A stretch of DNA of 7,543 bases from an uncultured Dokdonia sp. (GTDB lineage: Bacteria; Bacteroidota; Bacteroidia; Flavobacteriales; Flavobacteriaceae), in NCBI GenBank assembly GCA_937124495.1, contig CAKZKZ010000778.1:1-7543 (forward strand), given 5' to 3'. The notes beneath the pieces were generated by a model. The model worked only from the letters and a program-made list of their open reading frames with translations. It had not been told where the DNA came from and ran no database searches. Below, piece after piece: positions 1 through 6,125 of the stretch (position 1 is its first letter; each line of letters opens with the position of its first letter). A program made the position numbers and the translations under genes.

Positions 1-821
1 GTTACATTCAGGTATTTATGATCTTTGCTTGGTTTGCAGGTATCTTTTTGGCACTTGCTGTCATCGCAAATATTGATTTATGGAAATTCTTAGCTGGTTT
101 AGGAACCATTTCTGCAGTTATCATCTTAGTTTTTAGAGATACGATTCTAGGATTTGTTGCCAGTATACAGGTCGCTACCAATGATATTGTGCGTATAGGT
201 GACTGGATTACCTTTGAGAAATATGGTGCTGATGGGGATGTGATAGAAATTAATCTAGCTACCGTAAAAGTGCAAAACTTTGATAAAACCATCACAACCA
301 TACCCACCTATGCATTAATCTCTGATAGTTTTAAGAACTGGCGTGGTATGAATGAATCTGATGGGAGACGTATTAAAAGAGCCCTATATATCCAACAAGA
401 CACTATAAAATTCTTGCAACCTGACGATATAGAAAGGCTCAAGCAAATTAAATTAATCTCAACATATATCACAGATCGTCAAGAAAAGATTGATACTTCA
501 AATGCTGAACTCGGCATTTCTAGAGAGTTCCCTGTCAATGGTCGTAATCTCACAAACATTGGTGTCTTTAGGAAATATATGGAGACGTATATCTCACATC
601 ACTCAGGTGTCAATAAGGATATGATGATTATGGCAAGGCAATTAGCTCCTACTTCTCAAGGAATTCCTATAGAAATCTATTGTTTTAGTAGTGATAAACG
701 ATGGCAAAACTACGAATATATCATGGCAGATATATTTGATCATTTTTTAGCCTCTATCTCTTATTTTGAATTAGAGTTATTTGAATTACCTAGTACGGGT
801 GTATATATTCCTAAAAAATAA
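1..821 (+). CDS. ybdG: YbdG-type MscS-family mechanosensitive ion channel, 5'-truncated by the window edge
   Basis: This is an inner-membrane channel that opens under membrane tension and releases solutes during hypo-osmotic shock. The reading frame is open from base 3 to the TAA at 819-821 (272 residues visible). The ATG at 18 lies inside a membrane segment, so it is not the start; earlier transmembrane helices lie off the left edge. Numbering from that ATG, residues 1-18 and 24-40 are hydrophobic, and the pore-helix and beta-domain junction reads FRDTILGFVAS...IVRIGDWI (39-64), a form of the MscS signature. The beta domain follows (GADGDVIEINLATVKVQNFD, 70-89). The C-terminal half matches what I recall of E. 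coli YbdG rather than short MscS: LTNIGVFRKY, MARQLAPTSQGIPIEIYCF and DIFDHFLA, with the subfamily's insertion near 130-175. E. coli YbdG is about 415 aa, so roughly a third is missing. It converges on the 829-1428 gene with a 7-bp gap. Confidence 0.9.
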   Translation, partial: YIQVFMIFAWFAGIFLALAVIANIDLWKFLAGLGTISAVIILVFRDTILGFVASIQVATNDIVRIGDWITFEKYGADGDVIEINLATVKVQNFDKTITTIPTYALISDSFKNWRGMNESDGRRIKRALYIQQDTIKFLQPDDIERLKQIKLISTYITDRQEKIDTSNAELGISREFPVNGRNLTNIGVFRKYMETYISHHSGVNKDMMIMARQLAPTSQGIPIEIYCFSSDKRWQNYEYIMADIFDHFLASISYFELELFELPSTGVYIPKK

Positions 822-843
822 AGGTAGATTATTCACAATCTAC
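811..843 (-). terminator. Rho-independent terminator of the minus-strand secreted-protein unit
   Basis: Read on the minus strand, GTAGATT (843-837) and AATCTAC (830-824) form a perfect 7-bp stem with a 6-nt loop. A U-rich tract (CTTTATTTTTTAG, 823-811) follows at once, which is the classical intrinsic terminator layout. The stem overlaps the last codons of the 829-1428 gene, and the U-tract is the complement of the final lysine and stop codons of the convergent channel gene. On the plus strand no T-run follows the hairpin, so it should mainly stop minus-strand transcripts. The stem and T-tract are visible directly; function is inferred. Confidence 0.6.
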
Positions 844-1428
844 AGAAAGTTGAATACCCTGCAAGGTTTTCCAAATTGGATGTGTACGTTCTTGAGGTGA
901 GAATGTAAATAATACTGTATATTTTTTTGTTTTTGGACAATAATCTGAAATAACTCCTACCTGTAGCGTTTGTATCTTTTTTGAGAAAAAAGCATCAAAA
1001 ACATTTGCTTTTCCTTGATAACGCATACCATCAAAATCTTTTATGTTTGTATCTGGAAGGCCCGCAAGTACGACTTTAGTATCAGGAATATCTGTAAGGC
1101 CATTCCCTTTACCTACCAACCCCATAAGACCATCGAAATAGGTTTCTAAATCCTTTTCTAATTTATGTATAGTAAGATTTGGATCTTCATCTAGGTACCA
1201 TAAAAATGTATAGGTCCAGAACTCATCACTTTCTGGATTCCCCCACCCTTTAGCAAAACGCACTTCTTCTATTCCTTTATAATCTAATGAAGGGGCAAAA
1301 CTAATAGGGAAGTCTAAACGTTCACTACGCCAAGGTTCATCTATATCAAGTAATAATGGTTCATTTTGAGCTTGAGCAATATTTATTATAAAAAGTGTTG
1401 CAAAAAAGCAAAGGGATACATATTTCAT
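829..1428 (-). CDS. Secreted/periplasmic protein of unknown function (199 aa)
   Basis: I do not recognise a named family. The chosen start is the ATG at 1428, because it opens a clean type I signal peptide, MKYVSLCFFATLFIINIAQA, with likely cleavage before QNEP (after residue 20). The frame stays open upstream to 1542, but that extension is basic, overlaps the end of the neighbouring gene and crosses the palindrome, so it is very unlikely to be translated. The mature part (about 179 aa) is rich in aromatic and acidic residues (RFAKGWGNPESDEFWTYTF, WYLDEDPN). It has two cysteines, in SDYCPK and at the penultimate position (VDCE), which could pair in the periplasm. It has no transmembrane segment after the signal and no recognisable catalytic motif. 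It lies 62 bp downstream of the 233-aa secreted protein gene on the same strand, probably co-transcribed, and ends in a terminator. The reading frame is confident; the function is unknown. Confidence 0.75.
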   Translation of the reverse strand: MKYVSLCFFATLFIINIAQAQNEPLLLDIDEPWRSERLDFPISFAPSLDYKGIEEVRFAKGWGNPESDEFWTYTFLWYLDEDPNLTIHKLEKDLETYFDGLMGLVGKGNGLTDIPDTKVVLAGLPDTNIKDFDGMRYQGKANVFDAFFSKKIQTLQVGVISDYCPKTKKYTVLFTFSPQERTHPIWKTLQGIQLSVDCE

Positions 1429-1454
1429 GAATAAAAAGTTTGATGGTGGTTGGG

Positions 1455-1474
1455 TACGCTTTCGCGAAAGCGTA
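1455..1474. repeat. Perfect 20-bp palindrome TACGCTTTCGCGAAAGCGTA between two secreted-protein genes
   Basis: The two 10-bp halves are exact reverse complements and symmetry ends at the next base pair (G1454/T1475). It is conspicuously GC-rich against AT-rich surroundings and sits in the 62-bp gap between the stop of the 1491-2192 gene and the start of the 829-1428 gene. I recall the core CGCTTTCGCGAAAGCG as a highly repeated intergenic palindrome in Dokdonia-like Flavobacteriaceae; that is memory, not a search. In RNA it could fold into a short hairpin and modulate read-through to the downstream gene. As DNA it could be a protein-binding or dispersed repeat site. Confidence 0.8.
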
Positions 1475-1490
1475 TAAAGAAAAATAGGAA

Positions 1491-2192
1491 CTAGTCTTTT
1501 ACGATGATAACGGATGCTTTTACCCCCGTAGCAAGATTCCATATATTTGAAGAGATCACTTGTTTGTTATCATCATACATGACAAACTGTGCTGTGTTAG
1601 GCCCTGAAGTTCCTTGATTTAAAGCAACAATCTCTATCTTATTGAAACCCGTTTTAAGATCTATATAAAACCCTTGAAATTCACCTGCAAGATGTACATT
1701 AGGGTGAATAATAGTATCATTTACTGCAACGCTTACCCTATCACCATCTACATACTGATGATCTCTATATAGGAAACGTACAAATTTAGAACCGCTATTA
1801 AATTCGCCAAAAAATTGATCCTTATAAAATTCAGGTTTAAGTCCAGCGTCCTTGGTGTGGTTTATGGCATTATTAAGCTTTTTCTCTAATGCAGTATTAT
1901 CTTTTTTTGCAAATTCATCACCTTCCATAAATCGTACTTCACGCTTTTTGGTCCCACTTTCTGGTTGACCTAAACGTACTTTGCTTTTTACAGACAAGGT
2001 GCTGGATGAAATGCTAGAAGAGGCGTTTTCTGGAGAAACTGAAATTGGCTTTGGAGCTTCATTTTGTTGTTTACCATCGATCTTGATGGATTTACGAGGT
2101 GCATCTACTTGTGCATATCCAATAGTAGAACAAATGAACACTAGGCAGCATAGAGCAGTTTGTAAAATAGATATAGTCTGTGTAGTTTTCAA
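1491..2192 (-). CDS. Secreted flavobacterial protein of unknown function (233 aa), TTG start
   Basis: The product is an exported protein with a signal peptide of about 27 residues (basic MKTTQ start, hydrophobic core ILQTALCCLVFICSTIGYA, cleavage near YA-Q). A Ser/Pro/Lys-rich linker follows (about 30-75), then a charged helical stretch (EGDEFAKKDNTALEKKLNNAINH). The C-terminal domain (about 115-233) looks beta-rich, with RDHQYVDGDRVSVAVNDTIIHPNV, GFNKIEIVALNQGTSGPNTAQFVMYDD and NLATGVKASVIIVKD. I recall very similar C-termini in many uncharacterised flavobacterial proteins, but know no function. The initiator is TTG at 2192: no ATG lies in the signal peptide, and reading upstream gives ATT, GTT, ATA and then an in-frame TAA. 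It is the first gene of a likely two-gene unit with the 199-aa secreted protein and is divergent from the vWA lipoprotein across 209 bp. Confidence 0.8.
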   Translation of the reverse strand: MKTTQTISILQTALCCLVFICSTIGYAQVDAPRKSIKIDGKQQNEAPKPISVSPENASSSISSSTLSVKSKVRLGQPESGTKKREVRFMEGDEFAKKDNTALEKKLNNAINHTKDAGLKPEFYKDQFFGEFNSGSKFVRFLYRDHQYVDGDRVSVAVNDTIIHPNVHLAGEFQGFYIDLKTGFNKIEIVALNQGTSGPNTAQFVMYDDNKQVISSNIWNLATGVKASVIIVKD

Positions 2193-2231
2193 AATAACTA
2201 TTTAGTTAGTAAAGATAATAAATGCATATTA

Positions 2232-2264
2232 ATTATAGATTGTACTTAACATATCCATTAACAA
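2232..2264 (-). promoter_or_regulatory. Candidate promoter for the secreted-protein unit
   Basis: On the minus strand TTGTTA (2264-2259) is followed after 21 bases by TATAAT (2237-2232). This leaves about 35-40 bases to the TTG start at 2192. The wide spacing resembles the -33/-7 arrangement of Bacteroidota promoters, although the -7 element lacks the usual TTTG ending. In such AT-rich DNA a chance match is quite possible, so this is tentative. The rest of the 2193-2401 intergenic region holds only a weak 6-bp inverted repeat (TTTTAC 2302-2307 and GTAAAA 2315-2320). Confidence 0.25.
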
Positions 2265-2401
2265 GTTTTATACCAAATAACGGTGTAGAGGGAAAATGGT
2301 CTTTTACATAGGTCGTAAAATTATAAGAGTCTTAACACAGCATGATTAAAATAAATAGGGAATGATGACCGTTATGGTAGCATCAATCAAATCGATCATT
2401 T

Positions 2402-3457
2402 ATGAAAATCAATGTTTTTTATTTTTTAGCCCTCTTCCTTTTTATAACCACTGCCTGCAGTACACGTGATGATGATGGAAATTCAACGAGTGGTATAGAA
2501 TGCCTTAACTTAGGGGCTCAAGAATTAACCCTTACTATAGAAGACTCCTTTACAACACTTCCTTCAAAAGTTTCTGTGTTTTTTAGAGTGACAGATACAG
2601 ATGGTCTAGGAGTTCCAGGATTAAATCCATCTGATTTTAGAATTTTTGAACAAGGTCGTAATGATGCATGTTTTAATGAAATATCAAGTTCTGAATCTTC
2701 TGCCGAAATATCTCCTAACTCGCAGATATTTAGAAACAATACCATTCTTGTTTTAGATTTAAGTAATAGTGTATTGAGCTCAAGTTTACAAGAATTAAAA
2801 GATGCTTCTATTAGTTTTATCACCAATGTAGTTCCTGCGATTCCTACCAATTCTTTTCAAATGGGTATTTATTGGTTTGATGGGGAAGATGAGTTACACG
2901 AATTACAACCCCCTACTTCTAGTGCAACAGTATTACAAGATGCCATAAATAGTATCACAACAGATATTAGTAATGATCCATCTACAGATTTGTATGGCGC
3001 GGTTATAAAATCTACACAGGTTGCTGAAGACCTCATCACAAATGTAGAAGCTCAAGATATTTTTGGAGCTGCTTCTATAGTCGTTTTTACAGATGGTACA
3101 GATCAAGCTGCCCGTTTTACCGAGCAAGAAGCGCTTACTGCTGTAAATAATGCTAATGAAAATATTTCATTTTTTACGATTGGACTTGGTGATGAGATAG
3201 ATGAAAGTACACTTTCTTCAATAGGAACTTCAGGAAGTGTTTTTGCTACAGATAGTTCTGAATTAGAAACCGTATTTAATCAAGTATCAAATAATGTTGC
3301 TAACCAAGCAAATAGCTTTTATTTATTTGAATATTGTAGCCCAAAACGTGATGGAAGTGGCATGAATAACCTTGTGATACAAGCGATATCAAATACAAGA
3401 ACTGGTGTTGTTGAAGCTTCTTTTGATGCGACAGGCTTTGGTAGTGGATGTCAATAA
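2402..3457 (+). CDS. von Willebrand factor A domain lipoprotein, probably surface exposed
   Basis: This 351-aa protein is probably anchored in the outer membrane and binds ligands or metal through a vWA domain. Its ATG opens a type II signal peptide, MKINVFYFLALFLFITTAC, with the lipidated cysteine at residue 19. The next residues are STRDDDG; an acidic stretch here resembles the lipoprotein export signal that sends Bacteroidota lipoproteins to the cell surface. Residues 56-85 (VSVFFRVTDTDGLGVPGLNPSDFRIFEQG) form an Ig-like segment typical ahead of VWFA-related domains. The vWA domain runs from about 113 to 300. Its metal-site (MIDAS) residues look intact: DLSNS (D119, S121, S123), T195 in DPSTD, and D231 in FTDGTD. 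Four further cysteines (34, 90, 312, 350) could form two disulfides. The gene is monocistronic, divergent from the secreted-protein unit; I see no strong terminator after it. The ligand is unknown. Confidence 0.88.
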   Translation: MKINVFYFLALFLFITTACSTRDDDGNSTSGIECLNLGAQELTLTIEDSFTTLPSKVSVFFRVTDTDGLGVPGLNPSDFRIFEQGRNDACFNEISSSESSAEISPNSQIFRNNTILVLDLSNSVLSSSLQELKDASISFITNVVPAIPTNSFQMGIYWFDGEDELHELQPPTSSATVLQDAINSITTDISNDPSTDLYGAVIKSTQVAEDLITNVEAQDIFGAASIVVFTDGTDQAARFTEQEALTAVNNANENISFFTIGLGDEIDESTLSSIGTSGSVFATDSSELETVFNQVSNNVANQANSFYLFEYCSPKRDGSGMNNLVIQAISNTRTGVVEASFDATGFGSGCQ

Positions 3458-3567
3458 AATGATATCCATATATGTATTTCATCGATTATACATGACTTTT
3501 TATCGTTTGTCTTTGAAAAAAAAGTATTTTACCTAGATCTAATAAATAACATCTTTAGATTTATAGT

Positions 3568-3999
3568 ATGTTAGTCGCTGAATCAAAATTAAAACATGAA
3601 TTACAAGATGTATATATCCTATCAACAGGGATGTTTTACTTCTTTGACGATTTTATCATTTCAGAGATGAATGAAGGCGTTCATTTTAATTGGGAAGCAG
3701 CACAAGATATTATTGAATTAGCCTTAAATCATTATGGTAGTGATTCTAAAATATCTTACATTTCTAATAGAGTGAATTCTTACTCTATAGAAGCACAAGA
3801 TTAGTTAAAGTTTTTTAAATCAAGACATTCAATTAGAGCTTTTGCAGTAGTTACTTATTCAAAAAGCGGATTGATCAATGTCATGATGGAAAAAATATTT
3901 TTCAAATCAAGGATCAAGACATTTGAAAACCTATATGACGCTGCCGATTGGGTGAGTACATATCAACCTACCATCAGGAATAATTCGATGGTTTGTTAA
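3568..3999 (+). pseudogene. SpoIIAA/STAS-like protein, first tandem copy, interrupted by an in-frame TAG
   Basis: The frame opens at ATG 3568 and is stopped by TAG at 3802-3804 after 78 codons. It then continues in the same frame with no further stop to the TAA at 3997-3999. The whole 144-codon frame aligns with the intact neighbour at 4142-4546 on both sides of the stop: YIL, DFIIS, NEG, HYG, ISNR.N.Y before it, and KF, A.A.VVT-like, F..L.A..WV after it. The TAG falls where the neighbour reads TGG (GAT TAG TTA AAG against GAT TGG GCA AAA), so one G-to-A change explains it. The encoded pattern, two strands, a helix, then alternating strands and helices ending in ADWV, resembles small SpoIIAA/STAS-like alpha/beta domains; this fold call is inference. 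The 78-aa product would lack the C-terminal half. It could be true decay or a sequencing error. The 110 bp upstream (3458-3567) contain nothing I can name. Confidence 0.8.
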
Positions 4000-4141
4000 T
4001 ATCCATTTCTCAAAAGTCCCTACTACAATGTATCTTTATAAAACAATGTATTTTAACTGCATAAAAATGTAGTTAATCGATATTATTACCTTACACTTTA
4101 TAATATAGTATACAATTCACTACTAGTTGTATTTTTCTTAT

Positions 4142-4546
4142 ATGAAAAAGTTTGAGTATAGAAATTTCCCCAGTTTTGAGCAAACGTATATTCTACAATG
4201 CGGTACTTTCCATTTTTATAAAGATTTTATTATTTCGCAAGTAAATGAAGGAGAGTACATAACCTTAGAAAGAGCTCGAGAACTTATTGATCTCGCGATG
4301 GGTCATTATGGCAAGAACACAAACCTATCTTTAATATCTAATAGGCAGAATACCTATGATATTAAGCATGACGATTGGGCAAAATTTTATAATAAAGGAT
4401 TTCAATTAAAAGCATTAGCCATTGTAACTCATAACAAAACAGATATTGCAGACTTAATGGGTGCTGAAAAGAGAAATTTCCGTCATGAAATTAACAATTT
4501 CTATTCATTAGAAAGTGCTATTAATTGGGTTCAATCTTTAGACTAA
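4142..4546 (+). CDS. SpoIIAA/STAS-like small cytoplasmic protein, intact second tandem copy (134 aa)
   Basis: This is an intact paralogue of the interrupted gene upstream. The start is ATG 4142 (MKKFEYRNF). A TTG five codons earlier is in frame but needless. There is no signal peptide or membrane segment, so it should be cytoplasmic. Conserved points shared with its neighbour are YIL.CGTFHFYKDFIIS (about 16-32), VNEG, a helix ending in MGHYG, SLISNRQNTYDI, DDWAKFY, KALAIVTHNK and the final SLESAINWV. Strand and helix order suggest the SpoIIAA-like/STAS alpha/beta fold, whose members include anti-anti-sigma factors and many proteins of unknown role. I cannot assign a phosphorylation site or partner. 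A TATAAT lies at 4099-4104, about 38 bases before the start, without a clear partner box. It converges on the GH20 gene with a 7-bp gap. The reading frame is confident, the function only a fold-level inference. Confidence 0.75.
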   Translation: MKKFEYRNFPSFEQTYILQCGTFHFYKDFIISQVNEGEYITLERARELIDLAMGHYGKNTNLSLISNRQNTYDIKHDDWAKFYNKGFQLKALAIVTHNKTDIADLMGAEKRNFRHEINNFYSLESAINWVQSLD

Positions 4547-4553
4547 AAACATA

Positions 4554-6106
4554 TTATTCCAAAAGTGGCGATGGATAATAGTTTACCTTTCTAATTTTCA
4601 ATCGTTTTTGATGATTTTTAAGCCGTATTAAATATGATTTCCAACTTCTATTTTGCTCTTGTGTCCAACCAAGCTCTGCATGTCCTATGAGTCTTGGAAA
4701 AGCCAAATACTCAATTGCATCTATATCTACGGCGGTTTCTGACCACAAAGGAGATTCTATGCCTATTATTTGAGAAGTTGGCACATTTTTGAGTAATGTT
4801 TGAGGATTCCAAATATAAGCACTATCAATCGGTGTCACTCCAGCCCAAGTAAGTCCTATTTTAGTCCCTTTTGTATACTTCATATCAAGGTATGTTGTTG
4901 GAGCTGGTGATAATACAACAGAAGCACCTTGCTTAGCACCTAATGTAGCAATCTCAGGATTGGTCCAGTGCTGGACGATAGTCTCATCAGAAATACCAGC
5001 GCTTTGAATATCTTCCCATCCCATTACATTTTTACCATATTTTTTGACAATAGCTTGTGCTTTGGTTAAAAACAAGTTGTAATCTTCTTTTGAAGTCACA
5101 TGAGATTCATCCCCTCCTAAATGAATATAATCACCATCAGTAAGTGATGCTACCTCTCTAATAACATCATCTAAAAATTTATATGTAAGCTCTTTATCTA
5201 CACAAAGAGTACTAAAACCTACTCTCGTTCCTGTGTATAAAGACCTTGCTTCTCCATCACAATTTAATTCTGGATAAGAAGCCAATGCCGCATTTGTATG
5301 ACCAGGCATATCAATTTCTGGAATAACGGTAATGTGATGCACTTTTGCATAGGCTACAATATCTCGAAATTGTGCTTGCGTATAGAACCCACCTTGATCT
5401 CCTCCTACAGCACTCGTTCCTCCTATTTCAGTAAGTTTTGGCCAAGACTTAATTTCTATACGCCACCCTTGATCATCGGTAAGGTGTAAATGCAATTTAT
5501 TAACCTTATAACTGGTAATTAAATCTATATATCGTTTTACATCTTGTACTGAAAAAAAGTGTCTTGCAACATCTAGCATAGCACCCCTGTATGCATATTG
5601 AGGTGCATCTTGTATTGTTACACCAGGAACAGCCATACTACAGCGATGTTCACAATATCAGATTCGATTTCATCTGGTAATAATTGAAATAAGGTTTGCA
5701 ACCCCATATACAAACCAGACATTGTTTTGGCTCTTATGATGATACGATCTTTAGAGGTTTTAAGAATGTATCCTTCATCATTAGAAATCTCACTCGCGCT
5801 AGAATCTAATACAAAATGAATACTATTTGTTGCTAATTTGCTTTCATTTTTAGTCACTAATGATATCCCGCTTGTTTTCGTAAAACGATCTGAAAATTGC
5901 TGTGCTATCGCCTGACTGTCTAGACCAGTTCCTGCATAAATAGTTGTATTTTCATCTATAAGGAACCCTTCTTCAGAAATAGCAATTTCATTAGGATACG
6001 GAATGAGTGAACGCTCAGTAATGGGAACTAAAACCTGTACTTTTTCAGGAGTACAGCCTATACAGATATATAATAGTATAAAGAAGTAGGATATGTGCTT
6101 TTTCAT
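4554..6106 (-). pseudogene. Family 20 beta-N-acetylhexosaminidase lipoprotein, disrupted by a one-base deletion
   Basis: Intact, this would remove terminal N-acetylglucosamine or N-acetylgalactosamine from chitooligosaccharides or glycans at the cell envelope. The 5' part runs from ATG 6106 with a lipoprotein-like signal (MKKHISYFFILLYICIGC, Cys18) and the GH20 N-terminal domain (SLIPYPNEI... to LYMGLQTLFQLLPDEIES), then leaves frame and stops at TAA 5618. The 3' part, open from 5636 to 4554, carries the catalytic barrel: AYRGAMLDVARHFF, KLHLHLTDDQGWRIEI, PEIDMPGHTNAA, the catalytic Asp-Glu pair in HLGGDESH, and GHAELGWT. The join is exact to a base: TGG (5635-5633), two bases, then GTT CCT GGT, where families read W-x-VP. 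One missing base restores about 517 residues. An ATG at 5636 could allow separate translation of the barrel, but without a signal peptide. It lies 19 bp after the methyltransferase gene, same strand. Decay or sequence error are both possible. Confidence 0.85.
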
Positions 6107-6125
6107 GTACAAAAAGATACTTAAA

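Noticed and set aside
18..20. ATG at 18 as the true start of the channel protein
   Set aside because: The frame is open to the left edge and this methionine lies within a membrane segment. The family has several more helices upstream.
1429..1542. N-terminal extension of the 199-aa secreted protein to a start at 1542
   Set aside because: The extra 38 residues are basic, overlap the neighbouring gene and pass through the palindrome, while a textbook signal peptide begins at ATG 1428.
1981..2205. 74-codon plus-strand reading frame
   Set aside because: It lies opposite the well-supported 233-aa secreted protein and has no recognisable features or upstream signals.
2302..2320. TTTTAC / GTAAAA inverted repeat in the divergent intergenic region
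   Set aside because: A 6-bp stem of mainly A/T with a 7-nt loop is expected by chance, and it has no T-run or other support.
2518..3127. Minus-strand reading frames of 110 and 64 codons inside the vWA gene
   Set aside because: They are antisense to a gene with intact signal peptide and metal-site motifs, and their translations look random.
3802..3804. Stop-codon recoding at the TAG
   Set aside because: Recoding of TAG as tryptophan is not known in this group, and the other genes use ordinary stops. A G-to-A change or sequence error is simpler.
5618..5636. Programmed ribosomal frameshift joining the two GH20 halves
   Set aside because: No slippery heptamer is present near the junction, and the missing base falls at a plain TGG-CT-GTT sequence.
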